DNA of 21,017 nucleotides, taken from assembly GCA_021738105.1 (NCBI GenBank), contig JAIPCS010000031.1, positions 1-21,017 on the forward strand. Direction: 5' to 3'. A program made the position numbers and the translations under genes. The first letter of the stretch is position 1. The number at the start of each line of letters is the position of its first letter. This document shows positions 1 through 7,868 of the stretch, piece after piece. This DNA comes from Sulfuritalea sp. GTDB lineage: Bacteria; Pseudomonadota; Gammaproteobacteria; Burkholderiales; Rhodocyclaceae. A model generated the notes under the pieces. It saw only the letters and a list, made by a program, of their open reading frames with translations. It was not told where the DNA came from and ran no database searches.

Positions 1-432
1 TTCAACGGCGACGGGAAGAGCGACATGGTGTGGCGAAATGGCACAACGGGTCAAGTGGAGCTATGGCAAATGGACGGGCTCAACTTCACGGCATACAAGG
101 ACTATGCGTTTGGGACAGACTGGCAGGTAGTCGATGCCAAGGGAGACTTTAACGGAGATGGCAAAACGGACATGGTGTGGCGCAATAATGTATCTGGGAC
201 GACTCAGGTATGGTTGATGGACGGTTTGAACCCGACGGCATTCCAAAACTTCGACTATGGAACGGATTGGACTGTGGAAGATGCACAGAGTGACTTTAAT
301 GGGGATGGCAAGAGCGATTTGGTGTGGCGCAATAGTTCAACGGGCGTGATTGAGGTGCAAATGTTGGACGGCGTTAACGTCACCACTTACAAGGACTATG
401 CATTTGGAACGGATTGGCAGCTTGGCATTTAG
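1..432 (+). CDS. C-terminal end of an FG-GAP/VCBS repeat protein (5' truncated by window)
   Basis: The frame is open from base 1 to the TAG at 430-432, so only the last 143 residues are seen. They consist of nearly three identical-length repeats, each starting FNGDGKSD/FNGDGKTD, followed by MVWRN..(S/T)G, then (L/M)MDG or QMDG, then a GTDW motif. The D-x-N-x-D-G-x-x-D pattern is the calcium-binding loop typical of FG-GAP/VCBS repeats in secreted or surface proteins (family knowledge). The protein ends six residues after the third D of a GTDW motif, with no sorting or anchor domain. The missing N-terminus should carry any signal peptide. The 669-base gap to the next gene suggests it is not part of the polysaccharide operon. 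Function is unknown beyond likely extracellular location. Confidence 0.85.
   Translation, partial: FNGDGKSDMVWRNGTTGQVELWQMDGLNFTAYKDYAFGTDWQVVDAKGDFNGDGKTDMVWRNNVSGTTQVWLMDGLNPTAFQNFDYGTDWTVEDAQSDFNGDGKSDLVWRNSSTGVIEVQMLDGVNVTTYKDYAFGTDWQLGI
1..432 (+). repeat. 147-bp in-frame tandem repeats in the FG-GAP gene
   Basis: The FNGDGK motif starts at 1, 148 and 295, an exact 147-base (49-codon) period. The third unit stops after 46 codons. The first and third units share the stretch encoding YKDYAFGTDWQ, while the second has diverged (FQNFDYGTDWT), so the units look like products of internal duplication with some drift or conversion. Confidence 0.85.
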
Positions 433-478
433 GATTGCCGCGGAACCGTTAATCAAGAAAGGGCGGATAAAAAGGTAA

Positions 479-570
479 GGGACGACTGCTTAGGGCGACG
501 TAAACTTTCGCGCATCTTCTTCTGTAGCGGTTTGGCGCAGAAGAACAGATGTCGCCAATCAGTCGCTGCC
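479..570. repeat. Large imperfect inverted repeat downstream of the FG-GAP gene
   Basis: The left arm has GACTGCTTAGGGCGAC (484-499) and, after an insertion, ATC plus TTCTTCTG (517-524). The right arm reads CAGAAGAA (538-545), then CAGATGTCGCC, then AATCAGTC. Its reverse complement is GACTGATTGGCGACATCTG followed by TTCTTCTG. The arms therefore pair in the same order, with about 13 extra bases in the left arm and a 13-base loop. There is no U-tract, so it is not a classical terminator. It could be a structured leader, a transcription barrier, or the remnant of a small mobile element. Confidence 0.5.
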
Positions 571-747
571 TGATCTTAACGGTGAAAGCATGGTGATATT
601 TCCGTTATTGAGTCGCGAACTTGGTTATGATTAGTAGCCAAATTCTTTGCGCACGCGACCTCTTTGGAATAAAGTTTCTACGGTTTTTGAACGAGCTTGC
701 CGCCACAAAAACGACTACAAAAACCCCTTGAACGTATTAGAATGTTC

Positions 748-775
748 TTGATTCAAATTACTATTTGATTATAGT
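748..775 (+). promoter_or_regulatory. Possible sigma-70 promoter for the polysaccharide block
   Basis: TTGATT (748-753), a 16-base spacer and TATAGT (770-775) fit a sigma-70 -35/-10 pair. It would give a leader of roughly 320 bases before the first gene at 1102. AT-rich sequence yields such matches by chance, so confidence is low. Confidence 0.3.
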
Positions 776-1101
776 CTCAATATAAGAATAAAAATCCAAA
801 AGTATTGAATCGGCCAAAATGCTCGAAAATTCAATTTTAGTGTTGATCTCCTTGATCTGAATATTTAAAAGCCTAGAGGTGGAATATTAACGATAATACT
901 ATTTTGCGATAGCTGCACATTTAGCCTGGTGGCAGTCTGTCTCGAAGGCGTCTTACAAAACATACTGGAGTTTGCTTAGCTATAACGGTGAAGAAATCTG
1001 GATGTGTATGATGCAGAGTTAATAAGAAACGCCGTTTAGTCATTAAAATGCGCGAAATGGTGTTGAAACGTTGAGCGCCAACCATTAGAAGAAGAAAAAG
1101 T

Positions 1102-2349
1102 ATGAAGGCAACAGTTGTGGAAATGATGCGGCCCGTTCAGCTTCACGAAGTAAGTATTTCTGTTGAAAACATATGGTTGCTAATTTTTATGTTGTCTATG
1201 GGAAACTTGCCTGCTGTGCCACGTTTTTTTTCCGTATCCAGTCTTATTTTCATTCTGCTCCTAATCCCTTTTCTTCTCAATAGCAGAAAAAATACAGAGC
1301 TGAGTATTAGTGGGTTTGGAGTTATTTCATTTCTGCTAATTTGTGTTCTATCTGTTTTTTGGATCATAGACCCAACTACGGAGATCTACGATTGGTTTCG
1401 TCAGTTGGTACCCTATATTTTCTTACTTCTTCTCTTTGTGTTTCCTCAGAAATCCTACCTGGACGCTCAGTATGTAGTAAAGTGCTTTCACTATTCTGCG
1501 CTATATTTTGTTCTAGTTAATCTATTTTATTTCATAATTGAAGCTGGTTTTGATTTTATCGCTGTCTCACGACTTACCTATCTGAATTTCAATTTTGTAA
1601 TTCCTATAGCATTTATTGCTTGCATGTTTGCGATATTTGAATCGCCATTCAAATCACTTTTAGCGAAATGTCTGTACATTTCATTGATGCTGTTCGTTAT
1701 TATAGGATCCGGCTATAGAAGTCAAATACTGCTTATTCTATTTACCACTTTTGTCGCAGTTTTACTCCGTCGAGATTTCAGGCGGCTTTTGCTATTTTTT
1801 GTATTTTTAGCGATTTTACCAATTATTGTCAATCTGCTTGATCTATCAATACTCAACGACTTAGTTAGTCGATTTGAAACAATAAGCAATGAGTCAAGGG
1901 ATAACTCTCGCCTTTATGAAATAGAATACGCCTTAGATGCTTTTGCAAAATCACCAATATTCGGAAATGGACTAGGCCATTCAATTCCGGTCTCTGTGAT
2001 ATTTTTCGATGATCTAAATATATTTTATGAGCTGCAAACAGATCGCGTGCGATACATACACAATGTTTGGGCATATTTATTAATGGATCTCGGCCTTTTT
2101 GGACTGCTTACGTTTCTCGGAATCTTTATCCGCCCGATTATTTTCGGCTTGAGCTGTCACAGCGGACTGCAACAAGGCAATCCCGTTAAGACAACCGCCT
2201 TTTCTTTAGCTTGGGTAATTGTAATGCTATTGATCTACTCAACCGTAGAGGCTGTATATCGCCAGATTCAGTTCAATATTCTCGCCGCAGCCTTTCTTGC
2301 AGCTATCTATGGAGTTATGGCGTACTCAAAAAAATCTGTAAGATGCTGA
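1102..2349 (+). CDS. O-antigen polymerase/ligase-like membrane protein (Wzy candidate)
   Basis: A 415-residue protein made almost entirely of hydrophobic segments (roughly ten to twelve likely membrane helices) with one larger polar loop in the C-terminal third. Near residues 267-292 it has DNSRLYEIEYALDAFAKSPIFGNGLG, the pattern typical of the Wzy/WaaL (O-antigen ligase-like) family, in which R/W..A...F..SP..G.G.G precedes the last helices. Such proteins polymerise lipid-linked repeat units or ligate the finished glycan in the periplasm. The start ATG follows only a weak purine-rich site (GAAGAAG). The gene overlaps the next by 7 bases. With a flippase-like gene next door, Wzy is the better guess than WaaL, but sequence alone does not separate them. 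The AT-rich composition suits the usual variable centre of such loci. Confidence 0.75.
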   Translation: MKATVVEMMRPVQLHEVSISVENIWLLIFMLSMGNLPAVPRFFSVSSLIFILLLIPFLLNSRKNTELSISGFGVISFLLICVLSVFWIIDPTTEIYDWFRQLVPYIFLLLLFVFPQKSYLDAQYVVKCFHYSALYFVLVNLFYFIIEAGFDFIAVSRLTYLNFNFVIPIAFIACMFAIFESPFKSLLAKCLYISLMLFVIIGSGYRSQILLILFTTFVAVLLRRDFRRLLLFFVFLAILPIIVNLLDLSILNDLVSRFETISNESRDNSRLYEIEYALDAFAKSPIFGNGLGHSIPVSVIFFDDLNIFYELQTDRVRYIHNVWAYLLMDLGLFGLLTFLGIFIRPIIFGLSCHSGLQQGNPVKTTAFSLAWVIVMLLIYSTVEAVYRQIQFNILAAAFLAAIYGVMAYSKKSVRC

Positions 2350-3551
2350 TCCGTTTACAACTGCGGGGTGCTTTCGTAAGACTTTCTGCTATAGCGTGGG
2401 GTTTGTCTCAGAATATCGCCTATCCAAGACTTCTTGGAATTGACTCGTTTGGCGATTTTGTTCGACTTCTAGCTTTAATATTTATACTTGCTGCGCTGGT
2501 TGATGCTGTTGTTGTTCCGCTGGTAATCAACCAGTTTCGGTTCCTAGGAGAGTCCGTTGAATCTAATAATGCGACTTATAGAAATTTAAAAGTTGTCGTT
2601 AACGACGTATTATTGTTTGCCATAGTCACTGGTCTTCTATTTTATGCGTTTCAGGTTGCAAAATTTGGTTATGGCTATCCTGCTATCGCAGTAATAATTC
2701 TGTTGCAGCATTGCCTCTTGTCCCTAATTATCGGAATCGCTTATGCGAGAGTCAAGTTTCTTATATTAGCTAGTGGTTTTTGGCTGGCAACAGTGGTTCA
2801 GCTCTTAGCTGTAGGCATGTTTTCTAGTATCGGCATGCAAGGCGCTATCGGGGGTATGCTGGCTACAATAGCTGGCTTGGCTGCTCATACAAGTGTTTTA
2901 TTAACTAGCAGTACAATACGACGTGATCTTTCTTTGACTTTTCAATCCAAGTGTTTCGATACAAAAAGCATTAGACATGATTATTTCAGATTGATTTCGG
3001 CAAAGCTGGTTCAGATTTTTTCATTTGCAGGTGTATTGTTTATATTTTCAATTAACGCGCAAAAAGATGCTATTGGCGATCTAAAATTGGCGCAAACTGT
3101 TGTTTCTGCTGGCTCTCAGGCAATTCCTGTGTCTCAAGAAGCTTTCCAGGTGTGGGTGATGCGTCATATAGGCTCTGTTGGCGGGAAATTGGCATTTTGG
3201 ATTTTTATTGGTACCGTATTCGCCTGTGGGACTGTGATTGCCGGATTAATATATAGTTTTGGTCACGACTTGTTGTTTTTCGTTTTTTTACGAAATCTTC
3301 AAAATTTTTCAGGTCTATATGTGGCCATCCCTTTTGTCATTGTCTCCGGCCTTTTAATCAGTCGCCTCTATGCTGAAGGGCATGGAGTATTTCTTTCGCG
3401 TCTTGCTGTTATTTTAATTGTTGTTGAACTGATATTGTCAAAATTTGTAGGGCCTATTTTTCTTACAGTGTCTACTCTAATTGGCTTTGTTGGATTTGCT
3501 ATGCTGTATTTGGCATACTATGACGTGATGAAAATTCAGAGGGCAAATTGA
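2343..3551 (+). CDS. Polysaccharide flippase-like membrane protein (Wzx candidate)
   Basis: The frame is open from further upstream, but the best start is the ATG at 2343, seven bases inside the end of the preceding gene, giving 402 residues. The protein is a string of hydrophobic helices. Its N-terminus (GAFVRLSAIAWGLSQNIAYPRLLGIDSFGDFVRLLALIFILAALVD) resembles the first two helices of Wzx/MOP-type exporters, where an LLG..xFG motif joins helix 1 and 2 (family knowledge). Length is near the usual 400-480 residues. The proposed role is to flip undecaprenyl-linked repeat units to the periplasmic face. There is no sharp catalytic motif, so the call rests on topology, N-terminal pattern and the adjacent Wzy-like gene. 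Confidence 0.65.
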   Translation: MLIRLQLRGAFVRLSAIAWGLSQNIAYPRLLGIDSFGDFVRLLALIFILAALVDAVVVPLVINQFRFLGESVESNNATYRNLKVVVNDVLLFAIVTGLLFYAFQVAKFGYGYPAIAVIILLQHCLLSLIIGIAYARVKFLILASGFWLATVVQLLAVGMFSSIGMQGAIGGMLATIAGLAAHTSVLLTSSTIRRDLSLTFQSKCFDTKSIRHDYFRLISAKLVQIFSFAGVLFIFSINAQKDAIGDLKLAQTVVSAGSQAIPVSQEAFQVWVMRHIGSVGGKLAFWIFIGTVFACGTVIAGLIYSFGHDLLFFVFLRNLQNFSGLYVAIPFVIVSGLLISRLYAEGHGVFLSRLAVILIVVELILSKFVGPIFLTVSTLIGFVGFAMLYLAYYDVMKIQRAN

Positions 3552-3715
3552 AATTTGAGTCAGCTAGGGCTATTCAATAAAGGTGGTTGAATATTTTTAC
3601 TAGAAATTTAATTGGTAATACTTTATATTCATCTCATTGTTCTTCAAGAGCATAGCGTCGTATGGTTTTGTACTCAAAAATATATCGACCGAATTGACAC
3701 CAGGATTTACATTCA

Positions 3716-4483
3716 ATGGGAATTGGAACACTTATTTATGGGGTTGGTTCTATACACCGTATCCTATTGCGTAGGCATCGAAGTTCTATTTTGCGTCAAG
3801 CATTGGAAATGGGATTTCGCAATTTTGATGTAGCGCCTTCTTACGGTAATGGGCTTAATGAAGTCGAGTTGGGGGTTGCGCTGAAAGAAACTGGAACGGA
3901 TTGTCGAGTCACCACTAAATTCGGTATCCCCTCACCGCTATATGGCGCTGCATATCCAAATTTGTTTTTTTTGGTTCGCGGTTTTTACCGTCTGGGCCTT
4001 AGAACTTATGCTCAAGAGTACAGGCAACGTTTGTTTAGTAAAGTTGAGATGGTTCGCAGTCTAGAGGGGTCACTCATGAGACTTAAACGTGACTACGTCG
4101 ACGATTTTTTAATCCATGAGCCACTGGGACTTCTTGGTAAAAATGAGTTACTTGAGATACACGACCAAGCAGAACGTATGAAGGTTGAAGGAAAAATTGT
4201 CAGATGGGGGGTTGCTGGCCCGGCCTTGTCGGTAGCTCAGTTCGAGCGAGATCCATTGATAGAAGTCTTTCAGCTACCTCTTGAAGACTTGGGTAAGTTA
4301 GATCTTTCACAAGGGTGCAGAAAGATCGTCTATGGTGTTTTTAGAGCCTACAAAGACCGGCAGCGATACCAACCTATGAGCTTTTCAGAATTTGTAAGAG
4401 GGTGCTTGGATGCCAAAGGCGTAGACGTTATCATTTCAAGCACATCGCCTACAGTTTTGTCTTCCTTTAAAAATTGCTTCTAA
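3716..4483 (+). CDS. Aldo/keto reductase family protein
   Basis: A 255-residue protein with the AKR catalytic tetrad visible in order: D38 and Y43 in FDVAPSYGNG, K68 in TTKFG, and H134 in FLIHEP. The C-terminal (D)VIISSTSPTVLSSFKN resembles the NADP-binding end of the family. It is shorter than typical 300-330 residue AKRs, but the N-terminus MGIGTLIYGVGS already matches the first strand (GxGT), so it is probably complete. An in-frame stop at 3695-3697 limits extension, and AGGA at 3702-3705 is a plausible binding site 10 bases upstream. It would reduce a carbonyl or oxidise a hydroxyl with NAD(P)H, the substrate presumably being a sugar. It is separated from the GMC oxidoreductase gene by two bases, implying joint function. 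It contains a T8 run at 3965-3972. Confidence 0.85.
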   Translation: MGIGTLIYGVGSIHRILLRRHRSSILRQALEMGFRNFDVAPSYGNGLNEVELGVALKETGTDCRVTTKFGIPSPLYGAAYPNLFFLVRGFYRLGLRTYAQEYRQRLFSKVEMVRSLEGSLMRLKRDYVDDFLIHEPLGLLGKNELLEIHDQAERMKVEGKIVRWGVAGPALSVAQFERDPLIEVFQLPLEDLGKLDLSQGCRKIVYGVFRAYKDRQRYQPMSFSEFVRGCLDAKGVDVIISSTSPTVLSSFKNCF

Positions 4484-4485
4484 GG

Positions 4486-5988
4486 ATGGATGAACTCTAC
4501 GACTACGTTGTGATCGGCGGCGGCATAGTTGGAAGCGCTTTAGCGAGCGGGTTGGCAGCAAGAGGATACGGTGTCGCGTTGATTGAACGTGGTAGCCAAA
4601 AACTGGCAGCACAAGCCCAGGCAGAGCCGGTGGTCGAGTGTTCAAATAGGCTACATGAAGGAAGCCTTAAGGCTAGAAACCACGTTCTTGGTGGCAATGG
4701 CCATTATTGGGGCGGGGGGTTAATCCGGCCACCAGACTTGGGTCTATTTGAGTGCCTCGGAATTAGTCCGGAGCTCAATACGCGACACGAAACTTTGGCC
4801 AATAATTTTTTGCATGTCGAACGGTTGCTTCAAATTGCTACTCCGCCTATCCGAACCCCATTCAAAATGGACGATGTCGAAATTGGTGATTGCGACCTGT
4901 CTGAGATATTCGTGCTACCAAGCGCTGCAAGAAATACAACTTTGAGTCAAATCGAAGAGCTCCGTAAAAACCCCAACTGCCGAATTCTTCCTAGTGCTGA
5001 TATTCTCACTTTTAATTCCAGCTCTGATGGAAATCATAGGAGGAAAATATCCTCTGTAGAGATTCTTCATGCTGATCAGCGGCTCAAACTAAGGTCACGA
5101 CATTTTGTGATCACAACAGGAATTATCGATAGCAACTTGTTGATCCAAAAACATGCAAAAGCACTCGGTTTTCTAGATTCTGAGAACGAATGCGGACGGC
5201 GGCTCCATGATCACTTTTCAGTACCAATAGCACTTGTGCGGACGTCTTCTAGCCGCATCGCCAAAAACCTATTTGCTCCGCGTTTTAGAAATGGGCTGGT
5301 TGTGGGCCGCAGGTTTGAATTTAGATGCGACACTGGTTGGGGAGCTAGAGGATTTCTACATTTCACATTGCAGTTCGATGACGTCTCGCCATATCGGGAG
5401 ATCAAGAACCTGCTTCTGTTACGACAGCAACGGGCTTCCATATTGAAGCTGTTGCCAACTACTATCCCACTTCTGAAGGTCGCTCCTTCTCTTTTCAGAA
5501 TTGCGATTGAGAAAGTGGTGAAGCAGCAGCTATATTTGGCCGATGAGCTGCCGGTGAGAGCAACTCTTGATTTTGAATCGTTCCCACACCCTGCGAATCG
5601 GATATTTTGGGTTGGTGACAAGTCTAGGTTGGATTGGGATATTTCAAGTGAGGACGAAGACTCCTATCTAGAGTTTTTGGGGCGGTCTCAGAAATTTCTT
5701 ACCGAACTATCCCGTAGGTTTGGATTGTCGATTACACCTTTGGTTGATTCCAAATTGGCAGGCAATGCAATTGACTATTTTCATAAAATGGCTACGGATG
5801 CTTTTCATCTTGGTGGAGGCCTCGCTGCAGGTCTAGAAGGTAAGAGCGCTGTTGATGAGAATCTGCGATTGTCGGGTACAGAGAATGTTCATGTAATTTC
5901 GGCTGCAATATTTAATCGTCCGGGTGTGGTGAATCCCACGCATACCTTGTTGGCATTGGCTGATAGATTTGTTAGGCGCGCAAGTTAG
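4486..5988 (+). CDS. GMC-family FAD-dependent oxidoreductase
   Basis: From the ATG at 4486 the protein has 500 residues. A Rossmann FAD site begins almost at once (YVVIGGGIVGSALASG, G11-x-G13-xx-G16, ending in IERG). The C-terminus shows the GMC pattern: DAFHLGGG (H441) and then NVHVISAAIFNRPGVVNPTHTLLALA (N483), matching the conserved His and Asn/His pair beside the flavin. GMC enzymes oxidise alcohols, including sugar hydroxyls (family knowledge); this substrate is unknown. An alternative TTG start at 4474 would add four residues and overlap the AKR gene; neither start has a good binding site, apart from AAGG directly before the ATG. The tight coupling with the AKR suggests a two-step oxidation/reduction, for example epimerisation or ketosugar formation. 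No signal peptide is visible, so it is probably cytoplasmic. Confidence 0.82.
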   Translation: MDELYDYVVIGGGIVGSALASGLAARGYGVALIERGSQKLAAQAQAEPVVECSNRLHEGSLKARNHVLGGNGHYWGGGLIRPPDLGLFECLGISPELNTRHETLANNFLHVERLLQIATPPIRTPFKMDDVEIGDCDLSEIFVLPSAARNTTLSQIEELRKNPNCRILPSADILTFNSSSDGNHRRKISSVEILHADQRLKLRSRHFVITTGIIDSNLLIQKHAKALGFLDSENECGRRLHDHFSVPIALVRTSSSRIAKNLFAPRFRNGLVVGRRFEFRCDTGWGARGFLHFTLQFDDVSPYREIKNLLLLRQQRASILKLLPTTIPLLKVAPSLFRIAIEKVVKQQLYLADELPVRATLDFESFPHPANRIFWVGDKSRLDWDISSEDEDSYLEFLGRSQKFLTELSRRFGLSITPLVDSKLAGNAIDYFHKMATDAFHLGGGLAAGLEGKSAVDENLRLSGTENVHVISAAIFNRPGVVNPTHTLLALADRFVRRAS

Positions 5989-5992
5989 GGAG
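5988..5992 (+). promoter_or_regulatory. Shine-Dalgarno site supporting a TTG start
   Basis: GGGAG overlaps the last base of the oxidoreductase stop codon and lies 7 bases before the TTG at 6000. There is no in-frame ATG until about residue 51, so this site decides the start. Confidence 0.6.
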
Positions 5993-5999
5993 ATCGGGC

Positions 6000-6890
6000 T
6001 TGGGAATAACAGGAAATCGGGTAGAAATATGGGATTACGTTGACCTCTTTTTTCTTTCACTCGCAAAAATTAGGCGGCGAAAGCTAACGTCAACAAGTGA
6101 TGTTGAGGGTTTTTACAGTGAATTCTTTGACGATACCGACGTTGAGGTTATGACATCGGGAGGTGATCTACGGCGGCGTTATCGCGCTGAAGCGCTTACC
6201 GCTGCCGCTTGGCGACACATGCCTGCAAATGCAGTCGTGCTCGATGTTGGTTGCGGCACTGGAGACAACTTGCGTTACGTGCTCCGTGAGGGAGTTAAGT
6301 TTTTTGGCCTTGAGTATGCAGAAACGACTGCCCAAGTAGCACGAAAAATTCTTGGCCAGCGCGCTGAGATCAAAGTTGGATCTGCAACTTCAATTCCATT
6401 TGATAGCAACCAATTCGATCTTGTAATGTGTATTGAGGTCCTTGAACACATCGTTGATGACCAAAGCGGTTGTGCTGAAATTGCTCGTGTTCTTAAGCCT
6501 GGCGGCGCGCTAATACTAAGCCTACCGTATCGACATTGGTTTCCATCATACTTTAGCGCGATGGGGCATGTTCGCCACTACACGCGCTCCGATGTAGAGG
6601 GCTTGCTGAATAGTTCTGGGTTAGAAGTGACACAGTATCTTGCGAACTTTCCACGATGGTCAAGATTTGCTAACTATGTCTACATTACTTGCAGAATATA
6701 TGCGCTGTTACTTAATGTTTTTGGTGTTAGGCGTTCGCCAGTTGAGGTCCGGTTCCCATTTTCGAGGCGTTCCTTGATGGAATCATTGTTTGGCTTTCTT
6801 GAGAGATTGCGGGATCGCGAACGTACGCAGGATTATGCGCAGTTTGAGACCTCCACATTTGTGGTCGCGAGAAAGATACATCGTGATTGA
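6000..6890 (+). CDS. Class I SAM-dependent methyltransferase (first)
   Basis: A 296-residue protein starting at a TTG with a good GGGAG site. SAM-binding motif I is VVLDVGCGTGDN (about residues 79-90), followed by an acidic strand end (FFGLEYAE) and FDLVMCIEVLEHIVDDQSGCAEIARVLKPGG, the standard Methyltransf_11 layout. The ~75-residue N-terminal extension contains FYSEFFDDTD and a conserved-looking RRRYRAEA helix, as often seen in methyltransferases of polysaccharide loci. A hydrophobic patch follows the core (RFANYVYITCRIYALLLNVFG), which could contact membrane-linked glycan. The acceptor is unknown; O- or N-methylation of a sugar or a chain-end cap are reasonable. It sits 11 bases after the GMC gene, within one transcription unit. 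Confidence 0.82.
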   Translation: MGITGNRVEIWDYVDLFFLSLAKIRRRKLTSTSDVEGFYSEFFDDTDVEVMTSGGDLRRRYRAEALTAAAWRHMPANAVVLDVGCGTGDNLRYVLREGVKFFGLEYAETTAQVARKILGQRAEIKVGSATSIPFDSNQFDLVMCIEVLEHIVDDQSGCAEIARVLKPGGALILSLPYRHWFPSYFSAMGHVRHYTRSDVEGLLNSSGLEVTQYLANFPRWSRFANYVYITCRIYALLLNVFGVRRSPVEVRFPFSRRSLMESLFGFLERLRDRERTQDYAQFETSTFVVARKIHRD

Positions 6891-6953
6891 CGCTCAAAGT
6901 ACAGATTTTGATTGGTCGGGACAGATTAAATAAGCATTCAAAGGGCCTGTTAA

Positions 6954-7859
6954 ATGGAAATCTCAGATGGGTTTAGTCCTTCATCTTGGCTGCCTGGCAA
7001 AGCACCTGTTGCTGTGGTCATGATTTCGCTTAATGAGGGGCACAACATGGAGGCCGTTTGCCAAAACCTGACCGGTTGGGCCCAGGAAGTGTTTCTGGTG
7101 GATAGCTATAGTCAGGACGAAACAGTAGACATCGCTTTGCGCTACGGGATCCATGTGGTTCAGCGACCTTTCCGAGGATTTGGTGACCAATGGAACTTTG
7201 CTCTAGAGGCGTTGCCGATCACGGCTCCATGGACGATGAAGCTCGATCCCGATGAGCGTTTATCTGATAATTTGAAGCAGGAAATTGTCGATACTTTAGA
7301 GAGCAGCGATGCGGCAGGATATTTTCTAAATATCAGGCTTTTTTTTATGAAGCAACCTCTCCCAGTTAGGCTCCACTTGCTGCGTTTGTGGCGCACAGGT
7401 AATGCCAAAATGTCCGATGTGCTGGTTAATGAACACCTACAAGTCAGCGGAAACCTGATAGATCTAATCCACGACATAGAGCATCACGATAGCCCTGATC
7501 TTGATCATTGGTTAGAAAAACAGAACCGCTACACTACAGCCGAGGCTGTGATCGCCTACAAGCGTTTACCGATGGCTGATGTCCCGCGTATTCTCGGCAC
7601 GGCCTTCCAACGTCGCATGTGGTTGAAGAGACATTTTGTACGCCTACCATTTCGCTTTATTTTGTTGTTTTTTTACCATTGGTTGTGGCAGGGTGCGTGG
7701 CGGGCAGGGTGGATAGGCTATGTATGGGCGCGCTTGCGAGCAGACGTGATGCGCCTAAGGGAATACAAATTCCGTGAAATAGAAATTACCGGTCGTTTGC
7801 CGATATTGCGCCGCTATGGGCCGGGACAGCCGGATGTCCGAGTAAGGCAGTTTGAATAG
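6954..7859 (+). CDS. Family 2 glycosyltransferase, WaaE/KdtX-like
   Basis: A 301-residue GT-A type transferase. The N-terminal strand AVVMISLNEGHNMEAV and then VFLVDSYSQDETVDIALRYG, followed by QWNFAL and MKLDPDERL (D98-P-D100-E101), form the classic GT2 order; DPDE is the metal/nucleotide site. This arrangement is that of the WaaE subfamily, members of which add beta-linked glucose to LPS core (family knowledge). The C-terminus carries a hydrophobic, Trp-rich segment (FRFILLFFYHWLWQGAWRAGW) that should dock on the inner membrane. AAAGGG lies 8 bases before the ATG. It has T8 and T7 runs at 7339-7346 and 7668-7674. Donor and acceptor cannot be read from the sequence. Confidence 0.85.
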   Translation: MEISDGFSPSSWLPGKAPVAVVMISLNEGHNMEAVCQNLTGWAQEVFLVDSYSQDETVDIALRYGIHVVQRPFRGFGDQWNFALEALPITAPWTMKLDPDERLSDNLKQEIVDTLESSDAAGYFLNIRLFFMKQPLPVRLHLLRLWRTGNAKMSDVLVNEHLQVSGNLIDLIHDIEHHDSPDLDHWLEKQNRYTTAEAVIAYKRLPMADVPRILGTAFQRRMWLKRHFVRLPFRFILLFFYHWLWQGAWRAGWIGYVWARLRADVMRLREYKFREIEITGRLPILRRYGPGQPDVRVRQFE

Positions 7860-7868
7860 TTTCTGACT

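Larger units (their letters stand above)
433..1101. other. AT-rich intergenic region without a recognisable gene
   Basis: This 669-base stretch has stops in every frame and no frame with a recognisable domain. It becomes strongly AT-rich from about 590. It contains a large imperfect inverted repeat at its left end and a possible sigma-70 promoter near 748-775. I found no JUMPstart/ops element (GGCGGTAG) and no transposase fragment I could name. The purine-rich stretch just before 1102 is the only sign of a ribosome binding site. It is the likely 5' control region of the polysaccharide block. Confidence 0.6.

Noticed and set aside
433..1101. JUMPstart/ops antitermination element before the glycan operon
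   Set aside because: No GGCGGTAG core was found in the leader on either strand.
3612..3833. 73-codon open frame just before and into the AKR gene
   Set aside because: It overlaps the AKR N-terminus, which has the catalytic motifs, and shows no domain or convincing binding site.
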